Positions 58,460 through 64,000 of a stretch of DNA of 64,000 nucleotides are shown piece by piece. The notes under the pieces were generated by a model that saw only the letters and a list, made by a program, of their open reading frames with translations, ran no database searches and had not been told where the DNA came from. The stretch's first letter is position 1; every line of letters starts with the position of its first letter. The DNA comes from Corallococcus terminator. Lineage in GTDB: Bacteria > Myxococcota > Myxococcia > Myxococcales > Myxococcaceae. The position numbers and the translations under genes were made by a program. Location of the stretch: assembly GCF_003611635.1 (NCBI RefSeq), contig NZ_RAVZ01000008.1, positions 1 to 64,000 on the forward strand. The letters are read 5' to 3'.

Positions 58460-58846
58460 CTAGCGGCGGGGGAGGCGGGCGACGCTCGCCGTGCCCCGGC
58501 CGGTGAGGCGGTCACAGCGGGTGAACAGGCCGTCCACCTCGTCGTAGAGCGCGTCGATGCGCTCCGACGCACGGGGGGCGGGCAGCACGCCGGTTCCACC
58601 CAGCTCCTCCAGCTTGATGCCCACGCGCTGCAGCAACTGGAGGGCCTTCAGGAGCGAGCGGCCCTGCTTCGTGCCGTCGGGCGTGAAGAGGGTGCCACCC
58701 TGGTAGAGCGTCACCAGATTGGCGCGAGTGTCCTGCACCCGCTCGTTGAGCCGGGTGCGGTACAAATCCAGACGGCGAGCGCGACGGGCACCATGCAGGT
58801 CCACGACGCCTTCCGTTCCTGTCGAAGGAGGCTTCACGTCGGGCAA
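58460..58846 (-). CDS. Hypothetical protein, helical and charged
   Basis: 128-residue protein convergent with ftsZ (9-nt gap). It is rich in Arg, Leu and Asp with predicted helices (RRARRLDLYRTRLNERVQDTRANLVTLYQ, SLLKALQLLQRVGIKLEEL) and no signal or membrane segment. No family is recognised. The frame opens with TTG at 58846; GTG at 58837 is an alternative start. Codon bias supports it as real. Confidence 0.65.
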   Translation of the reverse strand: MPDVKPPSTGTEGVVDLHGARRARRLDLYRTRLNERVQDTRANLVTLYQGGTLFTPDGTKQGRSLLKALQLLQRVGIKLEELGGTGVLPAPRASERIDALYDEVDGLFTRCDRLTGRGTASVARLPRR

Positions 58847-58977
58847 GGTACGTCAGGGCTGCTCAACCCCGCAAATTTACGGGACTGTACGGACCTGTTG
58901 CGCGCCTGCCCGAGCGCTTGTCAGCCAGGGGGGTGGGGGTTAGTTTGGCCGCCCTTCGCAACGCCGGGGTCTCCGCC

Positions 58978-60327
58978 ATGTTCCAGAAGCTGCTGATCGC
59001 CAATCGGGGTGAAATCGCGCGCCGCATCGGGACGGTCGCCCGGGGCATGGGGGTCAAGACGGTCGCCGTGCACTCGGACGCGGACGCGACGCTGCCCTTC
59101 GTGAAGGAGGCGGACGAAGCGGTGCGCATCGGTCCCGCGCCGGCCAGGGACAGCTACCTGAGCATCCCCGCCATCCTGGAGGCGGCGAAGAAGACGGGCG
59201 CGCAGGCCGTGCACCCCGGCTACGGCTTCCTGTCGGAGAACGGCGAGTTCGCGCAGGCGTGCGCGGACGCGGGCCTGGTGTTCGTGGGGCCGCCGCCGGA
59301 GGCCATGGCGCGGATGAAGGACAAGAGCCAGGCGCGCAAGCTGGTGTCCGCCGCGGGCGTGCCGGTGGTGCCGGGCAGCGACGGCGTGCTGCCGGACGTG
59401 CAGAGCGCCCTGGAGGCCGCGGGGCGCATCGGCTACCCGGTGCTGTGCAAGGCCGCCAGCGGCGGTGGCGGCATCGGCATGGCGGCGGCGAACAACCCCG
59501 CGGAGCTGGAGAAGGTCTACCGCCAGTGCACGGACCGCGCGAAGGCCGCCTTCGGCCGCGAGGGCGTGTACCTGGAGCGCTACTTCCCGGCGCCCCGCCA
59601 CATCGAGGTGCAGATTCTCGGGGACACCCACGGCCACCTCATCCACGGCCTGGAGCGCGAGTGCTCCATCCAGCGCCGGCACCAGAAGGTGGTGGAGGAG
59701 GCCCCGTCGGTGCTGTTCGCGAACGGGAAGAACGCCGCGCTGTCGGAGCAGCTCTTCACGGCGGCCGTCACCGCGGCCAGGGCGTTCGGCTACGCGAACG
59801 CGGGCACGGTGGAGTTCCTGTACTCGGACGGGCAGGTGTACTTCATCGAGATGAACGCCCGGCTCCAGGTAGAGCACCCGGTGACGGAGCTGACCACGGG
59901 CCTGGACCTCATCGGCTGGCAGTTGAGGATCGCCGCAGGTGAGAAGCTGACGGTGAAGCAGGAGGACGTGAAGCGCAGGGGCGCGGCGCTGGAGTTCCGC
60001 ATCTACGCGGAAGACCCGGTGAAGTACTTCCCGTCCCCCGGCCCGCTGAAGGTGTACCAGCCGCCCACGGGCGAGGGCGTGCGTCTGGACTCGGGCTATG
60101 CCGAGGGCGACGTGGTGACGCCGAACTACGATCCGATGATCGCGAAGCTCATCATCACCGGCGCCACGCGCGACGAGGCGATTGCCCGCGCGGTGAAGGC
60201 GCTGGAGAGCTTCCGCATCGAAGGCATCAAGACGAACATCCCGCTGCACCTGCGCATCCTGAAGGACCCTGCCTTCAGCGCGGGGGAGCTGGACACGCAC
60301 TTCCTGGATCATCACGCGAAGCCGTAG
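58978..60327 (+). CDS. accC: Biotin carboxylase subunit (AccC type)
   Basis: 449-residue ATP-grasp biotin carboxylase (EC 6.3.4.14). N-terminal LLIANRGEIARRI, VHPGYGFLSEN, ATP loop KAASGGGGIGM, HIEVQILGD, ECSIQRRHQKVVEEAP, EMNARLQVEHPVTE with the catalytic region, and the C-terminal FRIYAEDP are complete. The ATG at 58978 has no strong ribosome-binding site. It is followed by a minimal biotinyl carrier gene, so the pair forms the biotin half of an acyl-CoA carboxylase. No carboxyltransferase subunit is in the window. Confidence 0.94.
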   Translation: MFQKLLIANRGEIARRIGTVARGMGVKTVAVHSDADATLPFVKEADEAVRIGPAPARDSYLSIPAILEAAKKTGAQAVHPGYGFLSENGEFAQACADAGLVFVGPPPEAMARMKDKSQARKLVSAAGVPVVPGSDGVLPDVQSALEAAGRIGYPVLCKAASGGGGIGMAAANNPAELEKVYRQCTDRAKAAFGREGVYLERYFPAPRHIEVQILGDTHGHLIHGLERECSIQRRHQKVVEEAPSVLFANGKNAALSEQLFTAAVTAARAFGYANAGTVEFLYSDGQVYFIEMNARLQVEHPVTELTTGLDLIGWQLRIAAGEKLTVKQEDVKRRGAALEFRIYAEDPVKYFPSPGPLKVYQPPTGEGVRLDSGYAEGDVVTPNYDPMIAKLIITGATRDEAIARAVKALESFRIEGIKTNIPLHLRILKDPAFSAGELDTHFLDHHAKP

Positions 60328-60377
60328 GGGCGCGGGCAGGCCGCGCATCGTTTTCACACCCGAGGAGGGACTGGTTC

Positions 60378-60590
60378 ATGGCGGACGTTGCGGCGCACAT
60401 CACAGGCACGGTGTGGAAGATCGAGGTGAAGGTCGGCGACAAGGTGGAGCCCGGCACCACGCTCGTCATCCTCGAGTCGATGAAGATGGAGATGCCCGTG
60501 GAGACCGAGGAGGGCGGCACGGTGAAGGAGATCCGCTGCAAGGAAGCGCAGGCGGTCAACGAGGGCGACGTCCTCGTGGTGCTCGGGTAG
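60378..60590 (+). CDS. Minimal biotin carboxyl carrier (biotinyl-domain) protein
   Basis: 70-residue single biotinyl domain. ESMKMEMPV carries the biotinylated Lys at about residue 36, flanked by the usual Gly turns (GDKVEPGTTL, EGGTVKEI, GDVLVVL). It lacks the N-terminal linker of AccB and is the shortest form of carrier. GGAGG at about 60363 precedes the ATG. It is likely biotinylated and charged by the upstream carboxylase; its acceptor carboxyltransferase is elsewhere. Confidence 0.92.
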   Translation: MADVAAHITGTVWKIEVKVGDKVEPGTTLVILESMKMEMPVETEEGGTVKEIRCKEAQAVNEGDVLVVLG

Positions 60591-60617
60591 TCCGGGCACG
60601 GATTCCAGGAGACGGCG

Positions 60618-61382
60618 ATGGAGCCCACGCTGGAAGTCGAGGACCGCGAGGGCGGCATCCGGGTGCTCACCGTCTCCAACCCCTCGCGGCGCAATGCCCT
60701 CAATGACGCGCTGCTGGCCCGCCTGGACGCGGCGTTGGAGCCCGCCCCCCACGTCCGCGTGCTGCTGGTGCGCGGGCAGGGAGGGCACTTCTGCGCGGGC
60801 TACGATTTGACGCACCTGGGCCCGCCCGGCGCGGATGGACGGCTGCCGGATGACCCGCTGGTGGCGTGCCTGCTGAAGCTGGAGCGGCACCCGGTACCGT
60901 CGGTGGCGCTGGTGCAGGGGGGCGCGGTGGGCGCGGGCTTCGACCTGGCGGCCTCCTGCGACTTCCGTGTGGGCGCTCCTGACGCGTTCTTCCTCATGCC
61001 CCCAGCCCGGCTGGGCATCGTGTACTCGCCGGAGGGCCTGACGCGGGCGGTGCGGCTGGTGGGGCTGTCCCGGGCCAAGCAGCTCTTCCTCACCGCGCGA
61101 AGGCTGCCGGCGCCCGAAGCGCTGGCCTGGGGGCTCCTGGACGAGTGCCTGGAGGACGCGGAAGGACGCGCGCTGGCGCTGTGCGCGACGCTGGCCGCGC
61201 AGGCCCCGAAGGCGGTGACGGGGATGAAGGAGGCGTTCGGGCTGCTGGCGCGCTCCGGATTGGCTCCGGAGGACGTCGCGCGGCTGCGTCAGGTGCGCGG
61301 CGAGGCGTTCGGCAGCGAGGATGCGAAGGAGGGGCGCGCGGCTTTCTTGGAAAAGCGCGCGCCCCTGTTCAACGGGCGCTAG
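60618..61382 (+). CDS. Enoyl-CoA hydratase/isomerase family protein
   Basis: 254-residue crotonase-superfamily enzyme. Oxyanion-hole segments HFCAGYDLTHLG and GGAVGAGFDLAASCDFRVG are clear; residues in MPPARLGIVYSPEG replace the Glu pattern of true enoyl-CoA hydratase, so it may be an isomerase or another crotonase. AGGAG precedes the ATG and it closely follows the carrier gene. Its TAG shares the palindrome CTAG (61379-61382) with the stop of the convergent regulator. Confidence 0.87.
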   Translation: MEPTLEVEDREGGIRVLTVSNPSRRNALNDALLARLDAALEPAPHVRVLLVRGQGGHFCAGYDLTHLGPPGADGRLPDDPLVACLLKLERHPVPSVALVQGGAVGAGFDLAASCDFRVGAPDAFFLMPPARLGIVYSPEGLTRAVRLVGLSRAKQLFLTARRLPAPEALAWGLLDECLEDAEGRALALCATLAAQAPKAVTGMKEAFGLLARSGLAPEDVARLRQVRGEAFGSEDAKEGRAAFLEKRAPLFNGR

Positions 61383-61972
61383 GTGTCGCCGAACAGCTCG
61401 CCCATCCGCAACTGAAGCGCGGAGGCGATCTTGTAGAGCGACGAGATGGACGCGGAGGATTCCGCGCGTTCAATCTGCGACAGCAGGGACACGGACAGGC
61501 CGGTGCGGCGGGCAAGCTGCTTGAGCGTGAGCTCCTGCGTCTTGCGGGCGTCGCGGATGGTGCGGCCTATAGCGCGGTGAAGGTCCGCCTCTGGGTCCTG
61601 CGACAGACCCTTCTTCTGGAGGGCGTTGCGCACGGCGGCCGTGAACTGCTCCGGCTCCATGGGCTTCTTCACGTAGTCGGACGCCTGCGCCTTGAGCGAG
61701 GCGACCGCCGTATCCACCGTGGGATAGGCCGTGGCGACGATGACCGCGATGTCCGTGTCGTACTTGCGGATGAGCTCCAACACTTCGGTGCCCGACATCT
61801 GCGGCATCATCATGTCGAGGATGACGAGGTGGAAGTCAGAGCCCCGGAGGATGTCCACCGTCTGGGTGGGGTCGGTGGTGGTGACCACCTCGTAGCCCTC
61901 TCGGGTCAGCACCAGCTTGAGGTAGTCGCAGTTGTCCTGCTCGTCATCAACTACCAGGATGCGAATCTGCAC
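61379..61972 (-). CDS. Response regulator with receiver and XRE-type HTH output
   Basis: 197-residue regulator. The receiver domain (about 1-120) has acidic pair DDE (9-11), phospho-Asp D53 in VILDMMMP, Thr in VATAYP and Lys in YVKKP. The output domain (about 130-195) is a Cro/C1-type helix-turn-helix (LKQLARRTGLSVSLLSQIERAESSASISSLYKIASAL). A receiver fused to an XRE domain is uncommon elsewhere but known in myxobacteria. GTG at 61972 has GAGGAG upstream. No cognate kinase is adjacent; the double-FHA gene lies 45 nt upstream on the same strand. Confidence 0.9.
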   Translation of the reverse strand: MQIRILVVDDEQDNCDYLKLVLTREGYEVVTTTDPTQTVDILRGSDFHLVILDMMMPQMSGTEVLELIRKYDTDIAVIVATAYPTVDTAVASLKAQASDYVKKPMEPEQFTAAVRNALQKKGLSQDPEADLHRAIGRTIRDARKTQELTLKQLARRTGLSVSLLSQIERAESSASISSLYKIASALQLRMGELFGDT

Positions 61973-62017
61973 AGCGTCTCCTCGCTGCAGGGTTGAGGGA
62001 AGTGCTGCGGGGGGGGG

Positions 62018-63826
62018 TTACTGGCCGTTCGTTACGGCTGAGGGCGATTTAGGCAGGGGAGCCGTCGTGGAGCCGTCGCCCTGCTGGCTTTTCAGCGCGT
62101 TGATGACTTTGTCCCTTGTGGGATAGCCATCAGGCGTAAGCGTGAGGAACTCCTTGTAATGCTTTTCGCTCATCTTGAAGTCCTTCATCTTGGCGTACAC
62201 CACGCCGAGCATCAGGTGGCATTCGGGATGGCTGGGGTCTAGCAGGGCGCAATCATTGGCGATTTCCAATGCACCATTGATGGTGTCCTGGGCTTTGCTC
62301 AGGCTTCGGACCTTCGCCTTGATCTCATCAATGTCCCTGCCGACATCCTTGCCTCGCATGAACTCGGACGACGGGACCTGAGGCTTGTTGGCGTCGGTTC
62401 CAGTCGTCTCTGCCTGTGACGCGAGCGTGGCGTCATCAAGCTGCTTCTTCAGGGCTTCTGCTCGGCTGGCGAAAGACTTGGTTTTTGGGACAGCCCCATA
62501 GGCTGCAGTTGCCTCTTTGAGGCTCTTGTTCTGGAGCGCAACTTCGGTGAGGTCCAACTGCTGCTTGGCCTTGGTCTCCGTGCTCAAGCGCTGCTGCAGT
62601 TCCTTGACCTTGTTGGGTGTGAAACCCTTCGTAGTCCGTAGGGTTTCCAGGTCAGCGCGAGCCTTGTCGAAGTCAGCGCCCTCAAGCGCGGTCTCGAAGT
62701 CCTGCTCTGTCACCTTCACTTCGGGCGGCGCCTCCGGGGGCGCCGTCTCGGGCGGCGTCGGCGCGGTCACGGTCTCCGGGGGCTTCTGGGGCGTCTCCGG
62801 CGGCGGGGTGTCGGCGACGACGGGCGGCGGAGGCGTCGGCGACGGGCCGAACCACTCCTCGCCCTTCACGACGAAGAGCGCGGCGCCCGCGGCGATGGAC
62901 AGGAACGCGACCGCCGCGGTCACCAGCATCTTCTTCGAACCCGAGCGGCCCTGCGCGGCGATGTCCTCCGCCAGCGTGCCGGGGCCCACGAAGCGCAGCT
63001 TCACGTGGCCCATCTCGATGACGTCGCCGTGGGACAGCGTGGCCTGGGCGTAGCTTTCGCCGTTGACCGTCATCCCGTTGGCCGACTGCATGTCGATGAC
63101 GCGCCACTCGCCGGTCTCCTCGCGCACGATCTTCGCGTGCGTGCGGGACAGCGAGCGGTGGTCCAGGGCGATGTCGTTCTCCGACGTGCGACCGATCCGC
63201 AGCTCCGTGCGGTTGCAGTCGTACTCCTGGCCCTTGAACTCCGTGGGGGCGAGCACCAGCAGCCGGGGCTGCTCGTCTTCCGGGACGCGCTCCACCTTGC
63301 GGGGGCGGTCCGCCTCCATCTGATCCATGCGGATGATGGAGGTGGCGTTGCGCCGCATCTCCGCGGACGGAGGCGTGTGGTCGTGTTCGTCGCCATCCTC
63401 GGCGTCGTCGTCCTCCTCCTCGTCGGCCCGCGCCGCGGCGGCCGCTGGGGCGTCGTCCTCGTCGTCGGGGTCCGCCCGGCGGGAGGCAGGCACCTTGGCG
63501 GTGATGGCGCCAGTAGGGGCGGCGGTGGCGGCCGCGCCTTCGACCTGCAGCGCCAGATCGTAGTCGCCGATCTGGATGAGGTCGCCCTCCTTGAGAGGGA
63601 GCTGGCCTGCGACGCGTTCACCGTTGATCCGGGTGCCGTTGTAGCTCCCCAGGTCTTCGAGCACGACGTGACCATTGAGGCGCACGAGTCGAGCGTGTCG
63701 ACGTGACACGTTTCGCTCGGTCAGGCGGATCGTGTTGCCCTCCTGACGGCCAATGGTGATTTCGTCGCGCACGAAGGGAACAACGGTCTTGCGCCCCTCG
63801 TCGTCTTCGATGATGAGCTTCAGCAC
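62018..63826 (-). CDS. Double-FHA membrane protein with TPR-like C-terminus
   Basis: 602-residue protein. Two FHA phosphothreonine-binding domains (about 1-95: IGRQEGNTIRL, SRRHARL, YNGTRINGE; about 195-290: RIGRTSENDIAL, SRTHAKI, NGMTVNGE) are joined by an acidic linker. One transmembrane helix (about 300-318) and a Pro/Glu-rich stretch follow. A helical C-terminal part (about 375-590) with TPR-like HPECHLMLGVVYAKMKDFKMSEKHYKEFL completes it. It probably reads Ser/Thr-kinase signals at the membrane. GTG 63826 (LKLIIEDDE) is preferred; the longer frame adds Cys-rich non-family residues. Third positions become A/T-richer below ~62700. Confidence 0.87.
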   Translation of the reverse strand: MLKLIIEDDEGRKTVVPFVRDEITIGRQEGNTIRLTERNVSRRHARLVRLNGHVVLEDLGSYNGTRINGERVAGQLPLKEGDLIQIGDYDLALQVEGAAATAAPTGAITAKVPASRRADPDDEDDAPAAAAARADEEEDDDAEDGDEHDHTPPSAEMRRNATSIIRMDQMEADRPRKVERVPEDEQPRLLVLAPTEFKGQEYDCNRTELRIGRTSENDIALDHRSLSRTHAKIVREETGEWRVIDMQSANGMTVNGESYAQATLSHGDVIEMGHVKLRFVGPGTLAEDIAAQGRSGSKKMLVTAAVAFLSIAAGAALFVVKGEEWFGPSPTPPPPVVADTPPPETPQKPPETVTAPTPPETAPPEAPPEVKVTEQDFETALEGADFDKARADLETLRTTKGFTPNKVKELQQRLSTETKAKQQLDLTEVALQNKSLKEATAAYGAVPKTKSFASRAEALKKQLDDATLASQAETTGTDANKPQVPSSEFMRGKDVGRDIDEIKAKVRSLSKAQDTINGALEIANDCALLDPSHPECHLMLGVVYAKMKDFKMSEKHYKEFLTLTPDGYPTRDKVINALKSQQGDGSTTAPLPKSPSAVTNGQ

Positions 63827-64000
63827 GGGTCCGGTCCGAGTACAGCTATAGCAGAATGCCCTTTGCCGAGACAAGCCATGTATCCCCCGGGAACAACAGG
63901 GTTTTTTGCCCATCCCAGGGTCAGGGAGGCAGTGTTGTCCATCGGTCGATTGGCCGGAAAGGGTGGGGAGTCGAGGCTACCTTGGCTCACGGTAGCACTG
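63827..64000. other. Upstream region of the FHA gene at the right edge
   Basis: 174 bp without a supported gene. It should contain the minus-strand promoter of the FHA gene. I see no complete divergent start before the window ends. Confidence 0.4.

Overview
The window is high-GC chromosomal DNA with strong third-position G/C bias, so long antisense shadow ORFs occur opposite most genes. It looks like a myxobacterium of the Myxococcaceae (Myxococcus or Corallococcus type). The main evidence is an adjacent CarD (CdnL-like domain, acidic stretch and four AT-hooks) and CarG pair, a MYXO-CTERM-like sorting motif, a tandem PilZ protein, a Ser/Thr kinase with a PEGA domain, many lipoproteins, and a complete division and cell-wall (dcw) cluster. 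The assignment comes from gene content, not from a database search.

Layout. (1) 1-7979: RNase E/G family gene (3' end cut by the window edge), the ligA-acylphosphatase-DUF3052 operon, and divergent rho with a good sigma70-type promoter. (2) 8000-13461: a Cys-rich lipoprotein, a hybrid kinase with two histidine-kinase cores, an AI-2E family permease, and a lipase with an apparent 1-nt frameshift near its 3' end. (3) 13574-18710: a divergent cassette (class I amidotransferase; aldehyde dehydrogenase, glutamine-synthetase-like ligase and Fe-type alcohol dehydrogenase) that fits a gamma-glutamylated amine or amino-alcohol catabolic route. (4) 18797-24647: a secreted 13-residue-repeat protein, a lipoprotein, then carD-carG followed by a membrane-anchored protein and a PMT-like glycosyltransferase, whose reading frames overlap. 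(5) 24761-30662: PEGA Ser/Thr kinase, divergent lipoprotein, acyl-CoA dehydrogenase, tandem PilZ protein. (6) 30792-58450: dcw cluster in the order mraZ, a STAS protein, rsmH, ftsL, ftsI, murE, murF, mraY, murD, ftsW, murG, murC, murB, ddl, ftsQ, ftsA, then a giant surface/OmpA gene, then ftsZ. Most of these genes overlap by 4 nt or nearly abut, which implies translational coupling. (7) 58460-63826: a small hypothetical gene, biotin carboxylase, a minimal biotinyl carrier, an enoyl-CoA hydratase-like gene, a REC-XRE regulator and a double-FHA protein with a TPR-like C-terminus.

The most unusual feature is the ~7.9 kb gene between ftsA and ftsZ. It encodes a secreted protein with 13 Ig-like repeats and a long run of calcium-binding TSP3-type repeats. 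These are followed by an internal MYXO-CTERM-like signal (Cys, hydrophobic helix, basic cluster). A second signal-peptide-like segment and a complete OmpA-type outer-membrane protein come directly after it, so two exported proteins appear to be joined in one frame. Strong inverted repeats lie upstream and an intrinsic terminator lies downstream. Other notable points are a ~247-residue insertion inside the RNase E/G S1 domain, a STAS protein with no phosphorylatable serine inside the dcw cluster, and a composition shift within the FHA gene.
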